64,000 nt of DNA from G965220205 sp965220205 (GTDB taxonomy: Bacteria; Chloroflexota; Dehalococcoidia; Lucifugimonadales; Australimonadaceae). The stretch is from positions 2,294,001-2,358,000 of the forward strand of contig OZ244812.1 in assembly GCA_965220205.1 (NCBI GenBank), read 5' to 3'. The translations under genes were made by a program, and so were the position numbers. The notes under the pieces were generated by a model, which saw only the letters and a list, made by a program, of their open reading frames with translations, ran no database searches and was not told where the DNA came from. This document shows positions 15,257-22,894 of the stretch, in pieces (the first letter of the stretch is position 1; each line of letters starts with the position of its first letter).

Positions 15257-15286
15257 TGCGCCATTCTGCGCCATCGTGCGCCACAC
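15257..15286 (-). repeat. Second start-codon array (GTG/ATG/ATG at 10-bp period)
   Basis: Minus-strand decamers GTGGCGCACG, ATGGCGCAGA and ATGGCGCAGT place start codons at 15284, 15274 and 15264. It has the same architecture as the arrays at 1210, 15196, 17572 and 38935, with different filler sequence. No gene follows. Confidence 0.6.
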
Positions 15287-15559
15287 TCCTCGTTGCGGAG
15301 GTGGGCGCCTACGAGAGACGCTGCTACGACGGCTGTTCCTGTTGGGGATAGGGTAGGAGGCGAGAGGGCGACTGCGCAACGGGCGAATGTCATTGTGGCG
15401 ACAATGGGGTAAGTCCGCTTCGCGAAGCCTCCGACCCCATTGGATTCACGATAAGCGTCGGGAATGACGGAGGAGGGGCGTCGTTGCCGTTGACCGCAGT
15501 GCGACCGGGCGCCCTCGCAGCGCTCGACCCACCTTGAACTCACGGCCCTTGAAGCTCAC

Positions 15560-15886
15560 CTACCCTTCCGCCATCACCTTCCGCACCAGGCCTCCCTCTC
15601 CGTATTCGATCGGCGGGAGGGTCTCAGGGAAGGTCCGCGGCTCGGCGCATAACGACTGATCGGCGTCGCCAGGTCCAGCGCCTGATGCGGGCGCTCCCCG
15701 TTGTACACGCCGCGCCACCGGTCGAACGCCTCCTGACGCGACAGGAGGTCGGCGACATGCCTGCCCTGCAGCACCTCCGCCTTCAGTGTCCGGTGGAAGC
15801 GCTCCCCCCTTGCCTTGCGTTTGCGGGTGATACGGCCGTCCGTGGCTCACCCGTATGCCGAGACGCATGAGCCAGACGGTCAGCAT
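15560..15886 (-). pseudogene. IS481-family transposase remnant (C-terminal part, frameshifted)
   Basis: The fragment retains the end of an rve-type DDE transposase: RVSHGRPYHPQTQGK, then in another frame ERFHRTLKAEVLQGR...FDRWRGVYNGERPHQALD, then back to FPETLPPIEYGEGG. At least two frameshifts are needed, the first in a run of six G (about 15806-15811). The catalytic N-terminal two thirds and both terminal repeats are gone. It cannot be active. Confidence 0.85.
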
Positions 15887-15971
15887 GTAAAGGATGTCCC
15901 CGGTCTATACATCAAGCGGGGAGGGGGGCTGTGGCCGCGCGGAGCGGCCTTGTGAAATCTGTTGCAAAGCG

Positions 15972-16001
15972 TTGACGCCCCTCCTCGGCCGGTGCTAGCC
16001 T
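15972..16001 (+). promoter_or_regulatory. guaB3 promoter
   Basis: TTGACG (15972-15977), an 18-bp spacer and the extended -10 TGCTAGCCT (TAGCCT 15996-16001) form a well-spaced promoter. The predicted 5' leader before guaB3 is about 64 nt. Confidence 0.65.
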
Positions 16002-16071
16002 GTGTCAAATACCCAACGTTCGATGGCCGACTAGCCAGTACACCTATTCGGATACCTAAGGGGGCGACGCC

Positions 16072-17223
16072 ATGGTGATGCCGACCGTCTTCGTGAAGGA
16101 ACTCCGCCGGACCTACGGCTTCGAGGAAGTGGCCATCGTCCCCGGCGACGTGACCACGAACCCGGAGCTCTCGACGACCGATTTCACCGTTGGGGACTAT
16201 CGCTTCTCGATTCCCATCCTCGCCTCCGCCATGGACGCCATTGTCAGCCCCGCTTTCGCGGGGCTGATTGCTCGGGCCGGCGGCCTTGCCGTCATGAACC
16301 TCGAGGGCGTCTACTGCCGCTACGACGACCCGCAGGACGCTATCGACGAGGTCTCGCAGACCCCCGCCGCGTCGGTCACGGAGGTGTTGCAGCGCGTCTA
16401 CAGCGCGCCCCTGCGCGAGGAGCTGGTCGCGCGGCGCGTTGGGGAGATTATCGCCGCCGGCGCCGTCTGCGCCGTCTCGTTCACCCCCCAGAACGCCAAG
16501 CGGCTCGCCCCCGCCGCCGTCGAGGCCGGGGCCCAGATCATCGTCGTACAGTCCACCGTCACGACCGCCCGGCACATCTCCAACAGCTACATGGGCCTGC
16601 GCTTCTCGGACCTCAAGCGCATGGTCGACGTGCCCTTGCTTGTCGGGAACACCGTGACCGGGAGCGCGACGCTCGAGCTGATGGAGCAGGGCATCGACGG
16701 CATCATGGTCGGCGTGGGGCCGGGGGCCGCATGCACGACGCGCGACGTCACCGGCATGGGCGTGCCCCAGGTCTCCGCGACCCTCGAGTGCGCCGCCGCC
16801 CGCGACGAGTTCCTCTCGCGCACAGGGCGCTACGTTTCCGTCATCACCGACGGCGGCATCCGCACGGGAGGCGATCTCTGCAAGGCGATCGCCGCCGGCG
16901 CCGACGCCGTCATGATCGGCACCCCGTTCGCGCAGACCTTCGAGGCGCCGGGCTGGGGCTTCAACTGGGGCATGGCCAGCCCGCACCCGGCCCTGCCGCG
17001 CGGCACCCGCATCAACGTCGGCGCCCAGGCCAGCCTCGAGCAGGTCCTCTTCGGCCCGAGCCACCGCACCGACGGCACGCACAACCTCGTCGGCGCGCTC
17101 AAGGTCAGCATGAGCATGGTGGGCGCGCAGACCATCGAGGAGTTCCACGAGCGCGCGGAGCTCGTCGTAGCCCCCTCCATCGCCACCGAGGGCAAGGCCT
17201 TCCAGCGCGCCGGCCAGATATAG
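16072..17223 (+). CDS. guaB3: GuaB3-family IMP dehydrogenase-related protein
   Basis: A 383-aa TIM-barrel protein of the IMPDH/GMP reductase superfamily without CBS domains. The active-site loop GPGAACTTRDVTG holds the catalytic Cys at about residue 221, and SVITDGGIRTGGDLCKAIAAGA is the phosphate-binding segment. The GuaB3 clade is typical of Actinobacteria, Cyanobacteria and Chloroflexota; members convert IMP to XMP or are poorly characterised. GTG/ATG choice: I use the ATG at 16072. A decayed transposase lies upstream, and the gene is monocistronic. Confidence 0.9.
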   Translation: MVMPTVFVKELRRTYGFEEVAIVPGDVTTNPELSTTDFTVGDYRFSIPILASAMDAIVSPAFAGLIARAGGLAVMNLEGVYCRYDDPQDAIDEVSQTPAASVTEVLQRVYSAPLREELVARRVGEIIAAGAVCAVSFTPQNAKRLAPAAVEAGAQIIVVQSTVTTARHISNSYMGLRFSDLKRMVDVPLLVGNTVTGSATLELMEQGIDGIMVGVGPGAACTTRDVTGMGVPQVSATLECAAARDEFLSRTGRYVSVITDGGIRTGGDLCKAIAAGADAVMIGTPFAQTFEAPGWGFNWGMASPHPALPRGTRINVGAQASLEQVLFGPSHRTDGTHNLVGALKVSMSMVGAQTIEEFHERAELVVAPSIATEGKAFQRAGQI

Positions 17224-17252
17224 GCGCTCCGCGCGCCGGCCCCCTCCTCAAT

Positions 17253-17271
17253 CCTCCCCCGGCGGGGGAGG
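17253..17271 (+). repeat. CCTCCCCC/GGGGGAGG palindrome, copy 2
   Basis: An 8-bp stem with a GGC loop, about 30 bp after the guaB3 stop. It could end the guaB3 transcript but lacks a T tract. The flanks match those of the copy at 39006. Confidence 0.6.
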
Positions 17272-17571
17272 AGGCGACGACGCCTGGGGGCCACTCTCGT
17301 AGTCCCCCAACGGGAGTGCAGAGGGCTTTGCCCTCTGCCGGGGGCGTGGGGGTGTCCCCCACAACCAACGTTATGGGCGGGTGGGCGGGAAGAACAGCGC
17401 TCGTTCAAGCAGAGTCACGCAAGGTCCCCTCTACGAGGGACCGTAGAGAGAAGCCCGCCCGCCGCGACAACCGCCCCTTCACTAGGCACCCCTCCGCCTC
17501 CTACACTATCCCCATGGCCCAACTCCGGGCGGTTCGGTTGCCGCCGGTCGCCTGGCCCGGACCCACTGAGC

Positions 17572-17660
17572 ATGGCTCACAATGGCTCAAAATGGCTCAC
17601 TTTCAGAAAAGTTCTTTCCGCCCCCGCTCGTAAACCGATGAAATCTACGAGTGAGCGCCC
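17572..17660 (+). repeat. Start-codon array plus ctacgagtgag block
   Basis: ATGGCTCA(C/A)A is repeated, with ATG at 17572, 17582 and 17592. The downstream segment CTCGTAAACCGATGAAATCT and the following TACGAGTGAG correspond to 1254-1281. In the first frame it encodes ARKPMKSTSERP, matching TRKPLQSTSEKP of the other copy, so a coding origin is likely. The frame runs on for only about 50 codons. Confidence 0.65.
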
Positions 17661-17865
17661 CACGGCATTCGCGGCCATTCCCGGCTTTTGGCGGCTTTTG
17701 CACGCCTTACACACGCTGTTGCGTTGACAATGCAGGGCAAGCGGGCGCCGGAGCGTGATCCCACCCACGCCCGGATTTGCCTCCCGGCTGGTTCTATCTG
17801 TCCCGCCAGTCTGTCAGCGAACCACCTGACATCTGCAAGAATGACGGAGGGCCCCCGCCTCGTGG

Positions 17866-17871
17866 TAGACT
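17866..17871 (+). promoter_or_regulatory. Extended -10, leaderless start of mini protein 1
   Basis: TGGTAGACT ends exactly 6 nt before the GTG at 17878. The predicted transcript begins on the start codon. Confidence 0.55.
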
Positions 17872-17877
17872 ACGCCC

Positions 17878-18084
17878 GTGACGACGAGCAACACGATGGA
17901 AGAACGCGTCAGCAGGCTCGAAGGCGCCTACGAGCAGGTCAACGAGCGCCTCGGCGACATGAACGCCACCCTCGGCCGTTTGGAGGCGAGGATGGAGGCG
18001 AGGATGAACGCGATGATGGCCGTCATGATCACGGGGTTCATCGCCATCGGCGGCGGAATCGTCGCCATCGCGTTCCGGCTCTGA
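17878..18084 (+). CDS. Mini coiled-coil membrane protein, paralogue 1
   Basis: A 68-aa protein of unknown function. Residues 8-45 (MEERVSRLEGAYEQVNERLG and on) form a heptad-patterned coiled coil; residues 47-66 (ITGFIAIGGGIVAIAF) are one membrane segment with a Gly-rich core, ending RL. Two paralogues with nearly identical N-terminal and C-terminal blocks occur at 18110 and 22436. The GTG start is set by the -10 element 6 nt upstream. The layout recalls small holin-associated or scaffold proteins, but nothing here assigns a role. Confidence 0.75.
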   Translation: MTTSNTMEERVSRLEGAYEQVNERLGDMNATLGRLEARMEARMNAMMAVMITGFIAIGGGIVAIAFRL

Positions 18085-18097
18085 CCCGCCCCTGTCA

Positions 18098-18103
18098 TAG
18101 GCT
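18098..18103 (+). promoter_or_regulatory. -10 element, leaderless start of mini protein 2
   Basis: TAGGCT ends 6 nt before the TTG at 18110, the same geometry as at 17866 and 22424. The upstream TG is not in register. Confidence 0.4.
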
Positions 18104-18109
18104 GCCCCT

Positions 18110-18301
18110 TTGACGACGAACCCCACGGAAGAACGCGTTAGCAGGCTCGAAGGCGCTTACGAGCAGGTCGACCGGCGCCTCGGCTCCATCGAAGCCAGAC
18201 TCGCTTCGATGGAATCGCGGATGAACACCATGATGGTCATCATGGTCACCGGGTTCATCGCCATCGGCGGCGGGATCGTCGCCATCGCCCTGCGAATCTG
18301 A
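18110..18301 (+). CDS. Mini coiled-coil membrane protein, paralogue 2
   Basis: A 63-aa paralogue of the preceding gene, 25 bp downstream. It shares EERVSRLEGAYEQV and the C-terminal GFIAIGGGIVAIALRI almost unchanged, while the coiled-coil middle (SIEARLASMESRMNTM) differs. It starts with TTG at the expected distance from a -10 element and has no ribosome-binding site. Recent duplication is clear from DNA-level similarity. Function unknown. Confidence 0.7.
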   Translation: MTTNPTEERVSRLEGAYEQVDRRLGSIEARLASMESRMNTMMVIMVTGFIAIGGGIVAIALRI

Positions 18302-18367
18302 ACCCGGCCACTGTCTCGGCCTCAGCTTTCGCCCCAGAAACGCCGGAAACTCGCGCCCGCAACGATA

Positions 18368-18396
18368 TTGACACGCCCACGCGGCGCCCGTACATT
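18368..18396 (+). promoter_or_regulatory. Promoter with consensus -35
   Basis: TTGACA (18368-18373), 17 bp, TACATT (18391-18396). No ORF begins nearby; it may drive a non-coding transcript or a long leader of the 997-aa protein gene. Confidence 0.5.
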
Positions 18397-18554
18397 CCGC
18401 TGAGCGTGGAGGCTGGAGGCCGCGAGCGCCGCCGTCCGGCCCCTCAGCGAAGGCCCCGCGGCCCCGCGCCCGCCCTTAGCGGGACGCGACCGGTCGATGG
18501 GCCGACTGACGCAGATTGACAGCGGAATCGCTCCGAGATGGGATGATTCACCCG

Positions 18555-18583
18555 TTGACACACGCGCCGGAGCTTGATAAACA
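18555..18583 (+). promoter_or_regulatory. Promoter of the secreted-protein gene
   Basis: TTGACA (18555-18560), a 17-bp spacer and TAAACA (18578-18583). The implied leader to the GTG at 18771 is about 180 nt and contains the strong hairpins described for this region. Confidence 0.55.
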
Positions 18584-18770
18584 TACGCAGTGCAAGCAGC
18601 CGGAGGGGCGCCATGTGCGCCTGTCGGCGTTGCCATGCGCGCGGGACGGCCCCGCCAGGACTCAACAGTCCTGCCGCGCTCCCACGGGAGGCGGCATGCA
18701 GTAAGGATGAAGTCTCGCCCTGTTCCGGCACAGACCCAGATACGGACTACGGCTCCACAAGGGGGTAGAA

Positions 18771-21764
18771 GTGAGATTCAGCAGAGCATCGATGATCATA
18801 GGGACGTTGGCGGCGGCGGCGTTGGCGCTGCTCATCATCGTGCCCGTTTGGGCGGGGCCGGGCGTGGACCAAGTGCGGACCGCCGCCGACGGCAACCTGA
18901 CCGCTACGGTGTACATAGGGGACGCTGGCGGCGGCGCCACGGCGCAATCGCGGCTAGGCTCAACCGTGTACGTCTCGAATAACGAGGCTGCTCACCACAT
19001 AGTGGGCGTCGAAGTCTCGGGGGCTGGCGTGGGCACTGATGAAGTGACGGTGACTTCCGACAGCGGCACAAAGCTGACGATGAGCACCGGCAATGGTTTC
19101 AAGGTCGTCCCACCTCAGTCCGCTGGGGATGTGGAGAGCGACTGCGCCACAGTTGGAAGCATAACTGCAGATGACGGTTGTGAGATTGAGGCGTTGCACG
19201 GCGACACCATCACCATCAGGGCGGGCGGAAAGACGCTCAGGCTGACGGTTGACGCGGACAAGCCGGTCATCAGCTCCGTTTCGCCGGCCAACCGGACGCT
19301 TCAGTCTTCCGACAGCGTCAACATAGGCTTCGTCGTGACGGACGACGACTCCGGTCTGCGCAGGGACAACGAGAGTGGCGGCGACGGTAGCCGCGACAAC
19401 GACGGCCAGGACGCTGAGCCGCTGAGCGATGGCACGATTGGCGCCTCCGCGGATATCAACGTGATATGGCAAGATGACGGTGACGACACCAACAATGCGA
19501 GCAATGTAGACGGAGAGGATCACAACTTGGAGTCGCGGGGCGACCGGGCTTGGACTGAGCTTGAGCGTGATCACTCCTACCAGGGCGCCCTGACGATAGG
19601 CGACCTTGATGCAGGCACGTACAAGTGGCGCATCGAGGCGACAGACAGGGCTGGCAACAAGCGCGTAACCGACTCCAGCAGCTCTAAGGGGAACCAAGAC
19701 TTCTCCGTGGAAGTTGACGACGAATCTCCCGTGGTGAATAGGATTTTCGCAGGCATCGGCTTCGACTCTGCCAAGAACCGGGAGAAGGCTGACCCCTCTT
19801 CGATTCTCGTCGTCTTTGTGAACGAGGACCGCCCCACGGAATTGGATGCCTTGGACACGTCGACGGTTGACCCCGGCGACTTCACGGTGGAAGACAACAC
19901 AGTGGTCGATGTCATCCACCCGAACGAGAAGTTGACCGTCGACTCTGAGGACCTCGTAAAGGGAGCCGACCTGACGGTGGCCAAGGGCAGCCCCTTGATC
20001 GGTAAGATGGAGACGCCTGAAGCAGCCACCGAGAGCGATGATCAGTTCACGATTCAACGACTCGACGAACAAGATCCTCCCGAGCTCCAATACGAGGGCA
20101 CGGGCAGCCCAGTGGAGATACAGGAAGGAGACGTGCTATCCAACCTGACGAGTGCCTTGGCGAAGGTGGACGACACGTGTGACTCCGACACAGGCAACGA
20201 CCCAGGCTCGGGTACTAAGGCTTTCACTGCGCCGCTGGACCACCCCGAGGGCTGCATAGACACGCGCAACCGGTTGTACCTGGTCTTGGAGACTCCTCTC
20301 GACAATGACGAGACGCCGGAGGTCCAGGCGTTGGGCGGCTCGGTGCGGGACAAGGCCGGGAACGCCAACGAGACGGTTGAAATGGACGCTGCGGACAAGA
20401 TCGCTCCCACGCTTACGATTGACGTCTCCGGAGACGTGGAGACGGACGGACGCCCGCTGGCCAGGGAAGAGATCACCGTCAAGATTGCGACCGGCGAACG
20501 GCTCGGTGCGGCGCCAAGCGTATGGTTGGTGACGTTCGACCACACGGGCAAGATTACTAATGTCGACCCCGAGACTGGCAGTGCTGACGGGACGAACGCC
20601 TGGGAGGCGTCTTTCGAAGGCACCGACGACGAGACGCAGGTGGCCGCCATCATCGTTCAGGGTAGGGACCGGCACCAGAACGTCTCGACCTCGAAGGGTT
20701 GGAGCAACAAGGGAGGAGAGGCAGGGCCCGACATCGAGACGCTGAACCTTGCCGACCTCGACGACGCAGGACTCTTGGTGGAGTTCGACGACGACATCCC
20801 GGACGCCGATGTAACCGTCAACCCGGATGCGTCCGAGAACGGCCAGCTGAAGACGGAGAGCGTTAACCCGTTCATCCAGTTGGCATTCGATGAGGGTAAA
20901 GAGAACACGGTTGAGGTTGGGGATGTGGAGAAAGCGGTTGAGGCGAACGAGGACGAGGACATCGAAGCGTCGCCTGCGGTGCCGGCCAAGGCACAGAACT
21001 CCCACACCGACGACGATGGCGTGGAGACCAAGTTCGACAGCTACGGCAGGGTGGAGCTCAGTAACGTCACGCTGGACGGCGAAGACGTAACCGATCAGGT
21101 CGAGCGGTTGAGCTCGGCAAAGTTCGACCTCGCGCTCTATGGCTTGTCAGTCGGCGACCACGTCCTCGAGTTCACGGCGACCGACACGGCCGGCAACGCC
21201 ATCACGGATGAAGAGGTGAAGTTCGAGGTGCTCCCGCGCAGCGCCTACGAGATTGACCTGAGGCCGGGCTGGAACCTGGTCTCCTTCCCGGGCGAGCCGG
21301 TGGACACGGAGATTGACAGCGTTCTCCCCGCGGACAGCCCGGCGATTGAGGTGCTGACGTACGAGGCCGGCCTATGGATCGCGTCAGTCCGCGAGGCAGG
21401 CCAGCCCTGGGAGGGCGAGTTGACCGACATCGACGGGCGGCACGCCTACTGGATCAACGCGACGAGGACAGGGACGCTCGAGGCGGTCCTGATTGAACCG
21501 GGCACGGCCGAGGCCTCCCGTCCGCCGGCCATCCAGCTCATCGTGGGCTGGAACCTGATCCCGGTGACCGACTTGGATCAAGGCCCAGCGGGCGACACAT
21601 CGCATGACGACTACTTCACAAGCATGATCGAGGAAGACTTCGTCAGGGGCTACGTCTTCAACGCGCAGACCCGCAGGTGGGAGCGACTCGGCTACACGTC
21701 CGAGGTCAGCAACGGCCAGGGCGTCTGGGTCTACTCCCGGTCGAACGTAGTCCTGGTCCCGTAG
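18771..21764 (+). CDS. Large secreted acidic protein with Ig-like and GWNLVSF-type C-terminal repeats
   Basis: A 997-aa exported protein. Residues 1-29 are a signal peptide (basic RFSRAS, hydrophobic core, cleavage near VWAG). The body is very rich in Asp/Glu/Thr, with Ig-like stretches recognisable by DRAGN and DTAGN turns followed by FSVEV or KFEVL strands (around 290-320, 520-545, 805-825). Two C-terminal repeats begin RPGWNLVSF (about 830) and IVGWNLIPV (about 925), a layout common in Chloroflexota surface proteins. It is probably a surface-layer or adhesin-like protein; no catalytic motif is seen. GTG start with AGGGGG upstream; a strong terminator follows at 21807. Confidence 0.8.
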   Translation: MRFSRASMIIGTLAAAALALLIIVPVWAGPGVDQVRTAADGNLTATVYIGDAGGGATAQSRLGSTVYVSNNEAAHHIVGVEVSGAGVGTDEVTVTSDSGTKLTMSTGNGFKVVPPQSAGDVESDCATVGSITADDGCEIEALHGDTITIRAGGKTLRLTVDADKPVISSVSPANRTLQSSDSVNIGFVVTDDDSGLRRDNESGGDGSRDNDGQDAEPLSDGTIGASADINVIWQDDGDDTNNASNVDGEDHNLESRGDRAWTELERDHSYQGALTIGDLDAGTYKWRIEATDRAGNKRVTDSSSSKGNQDFSVEVDDESPVVNRIFAGIGFDSAKNREKADPSSILVVFVNEDRPTELDALDTSTVDPGDFTVEDNTVVDVIHPNEKLTVDSEDLVKGADLTVAKGSPLIGKMETPEAATESDDQFTIQRLDEQDPPELQYEGTGSPVEIQEGDVLSNLTSALAKVDDTCDSDTGNDPGSGTKAFTAPLDHPEGCIDTRNRLYLVLETPLDNDETPEVQALGGSVRDKAGNANETVEMDAADKIAPTLTIDVSGDVETDGRPLAREEITVKIATGERLGAAPSVWLVTFDHTGKITNVDPETGSADGTNAWEASFEGTDDETQVAAIIVQGRDRHQNVSTSKGWSNKGGEAGPDIETLNLADLDDAGLLVEFDDDIPDADVTVNPDASENGQLKTESVNPFIQLAFDEGKENTVEVGDVEKAVEANEDEDIEASPAVPAKAQNSHTDDDGVETKFDSYGRVELSNVTLDGEDVTDQVERLSSAKFDLALYGLSVGDHVLEFTATDTAGNAITDEEVKFEVLPRSAYEIDLRPGWNLVSFPGEPVDTEIDSVLPADSPAIEVLTYEAGLWIASVREAGQPWEGELTDIDGRHAYWINATRTGTLEAVLIEPGTAEASRPPAIQLIVGWNLIPVTDLDQGPAGDTSHDDYFTSMIEEDFVRGYVFNAQTRRWERLGYTSEVSNGQGVWVYSRSNVVLVP

Positions 21765-21806
21765 TCCCAGTCCCCAGTCCCGAGAGCCTCCCTTGAGGAA
21801 GCCAAT

Positions 21807-21843
21807 AGCCTCCCTCCCCAGCCCGGGGAGGGAGGCTTCGTTT
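21807..21843 (+). terminator. Rho-independent terminator
   Basis: A perfect 13-bp stem (AGCCTCCCTCCCC with GGGGAGGGAGGCT) and 5-nt loop, followed by TCGTTTA, 43 bp after the stop of the secreted-protein gene. Confidence 0.75.
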
Positions 21844-21858
21844 AGGGGCGTCTCAGCC

Positions 21859-22371
21859 ATGCGCACGCTAGGTCTCTCCCGTCCGACTGTCCGGCTCCTC
21901 GCCGCCGTCCTGCTGGCGCTCGTCGCCGCGGGCCCCGCGCCGCAGGGCGAGGTCGACGCTCCGCCGCCCTGGCCCCTGCTGCTCGAGGGGACCGCCCTTC
22001 TCGACGGCGCTCCCGCCGACGGCGCGCTCACCGCCCATATCGCCGACTGGTCGAGCAAGCCTGTGCCCGTAGCCAACGGCCGGTTCGGGACCCCGCTCGG
22101 CCTCATCATCGGCCCGCCCACCGCCGGCTACGTCGGCCAGACGGTCGCGTTCCGCCTCACGGCGGCGGACGGGGCGGTCCACGAGGCGACGTTCACCTTC
22201 CCGTTTCCCCTGCTTCCGGAGCCGACGAGGAACGCGGCCCAACTCGAGTTCCACGCGCCGCAGTCCGCCGTCCCGCTCGCCGCCGTCCTCCTCGTCCTCG
22301 CCGCCGTAACCCTCCTCGTGGCCCTCGCCGCCGTCCTCGTCCGCCGCCGCCCGCGTCGGCGGCCATCGTAG
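21859..22371 (+). CDS. Secreted, C-terminally membrane-anchored protein of unknown function
   Basis: A 170-aa protein with an N-terminal signal peptide (basic start, hydrophobic 11-25 ending AAGPAP), a short beta-rich exported domain (about 40-130, with a GTALLDG...FGTPLG pattern that resembles a carboxypeptidase regulatory-like fold), and a C-terminal membrane helix (about 137-160) followed by RRRPRRRPS. The topology suggests a surface domain anchored to the membrane. I start at the second ATG, where the signal peptide begins. It sits just beyond the terminator of the large secreted protein and may act at the same surface. Confidence 0.65.
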   Translation: MRTLGLSRPTVRLLAAVLLALVAAGPAPQGEVDAPPPWPLLLEGTALLDGAPADGALTAHIADWSSKPVPVANGRFGTPLGLIIGPPTAGYVGQTVAFRLTAADGAVHEATFTFPFPLLPEPTRNAAQLEFHAPQSAVPLAAVLLVLAAVTLLVALAAVLVRRRPRRRPS

Positions 22372-22423
22372 GGGCGTCCCTCGTCGCTTGTCGTCCGACG
22401 GCCGCCCCCCGGCGGATCCGTGC

Positions 22424-22429
22424 TAAACT
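22424..22429 (+). promoter_or_regulatory. Extended -10, leaderless start of mini protein 3
   Basis: TGCTAAACT ends 6 nt before the ATG at 22436, the same spacing as for the two upstream paralogues. Confidence 0.55.
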
Positions 22430-22435
22430 CCCTCC

Positions 22436-22762
22436 ATGACGACGGGCAACAACACGATGGAAGAACGCGTCAGCAGACTCGAAGGGGCCTACGAGCAGGT
22501 CGACCAGCGCCTCGGGGATCTGAACGCGAGCCTCGGGCGGCTCGAATCGAGACTCGACGCCATGGACGCGAGACTTGACGCCCTGGACGCGAAGTTCGAC
22601 ACCTTGGACGCGAAGATCGACATGAAGATTGACGCCCTGGACGCGAAGATCGACGCGAAGATTGACGCCCTCCGCAAAGAAATGATTACCATCTTGGTCG
22701 CCATCGGGGGGGTGCTCGTGGCCATCGGGGGCGGGCTCATCGCCATCGCTCTCCGGATATAG
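22436..22762 (+). CDS. Mini coiled-coil membrane protein, paralogue 3 (expanded coil)
   Basis: A 108-aa paralogue of the 17878 and 18110 genes. The EERVSRLEGAYEQVDQRLG start and the GGGLIAIALRI membrane end are kept. The coil between them is lengthened by tandem units of the type LDAKID / LDARLD (about residues 38-76), visible as repeats in the DNA. It would form a longer stalk on the same anchor. ATG at the leaderless distance from a -10 element. Function unknown; it could be a tether or cell-surface scaffold. Confidence 0.72.
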   Translation: MTTGNNTMEERVSRLEGAYEQVDQRLGDLNASLGRLESRLDAMDARLDALDAKFDTLDAKIDMKIDALDAKIDAKIDALRKEMITILVAIGGVLVAIGGGLIAIALRI

Positions 22763-22852
22763 CCCCGCGCGCCCGCCGCCTCCAATCGTCACCTCCGCGC
22801 CCGACACGAGACCCCCGAATCCCCTCAACACGCGGCTGGTGCTATACTCCCC

Positions 22853-22858
22853 AAGCGC
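22853..22858 (+). promoter_or_regulatory. Extended -10 of bioY
   Basis: TGCTATACT lies 36 nt before the TTG start of bioY. AGGAGC precedes the start codon, so this transcript has a normal short leader. Confidence 0.5.
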
Positions 22859-22894
22859 CCCGCGCGGAGGGCCTCTCGTCTCAGGAGCTTCCCC

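Larger units (their letters stand above)
15110..15559. other. Intergenic region with two start-codon arrays, no gene
   Basis: These 450 bp hold no convincing gene. They contain the two minus-strand start-codon arrays listed separately and a degenerate copy of the ATTCxCG...CGGGAATGAC hairpin unit (about 15440-15468). The rest is unremarkable. Confidence 0.6.
17224..17877. other. Intergenic region rich in repeats, no gene
   Basis: This 650-bp spacer begins with the CCTCCCCC palindrome (17253-17271) and a GC-rich stretch with several self-complementary segments around 17300-17365, then the start-codon array at 17572. I find no ORF with a plausible start, codon use or similarity. Confidence 0.6.
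18302..18770 (+). other. Non-coding leader region with promoters and structured RNA
   Basis: No gene is seen in 470 bp. The region holds two well-spaced promoters (18368-18396 and 18555-18583) and, after the second, a run of stable hairpins: CAGGACT-CAAC-AGTCCTG (18656-18673), then GCCGC/GCGGC enclosing CTCC-CACG-GGAG (18673-18695). It ends 75 bp before the secreted-protein gene, so it is a structured 5' UTR or a small RNA. Confidence 0.5.

Noticed and set aside
18590..18710. A known riboswitch class in the leader of the secreted-protein gene
   Set aside because: I compared it by eye with c-di-GMP-I and cobalamin consensus cores; the conserved positions are not present.
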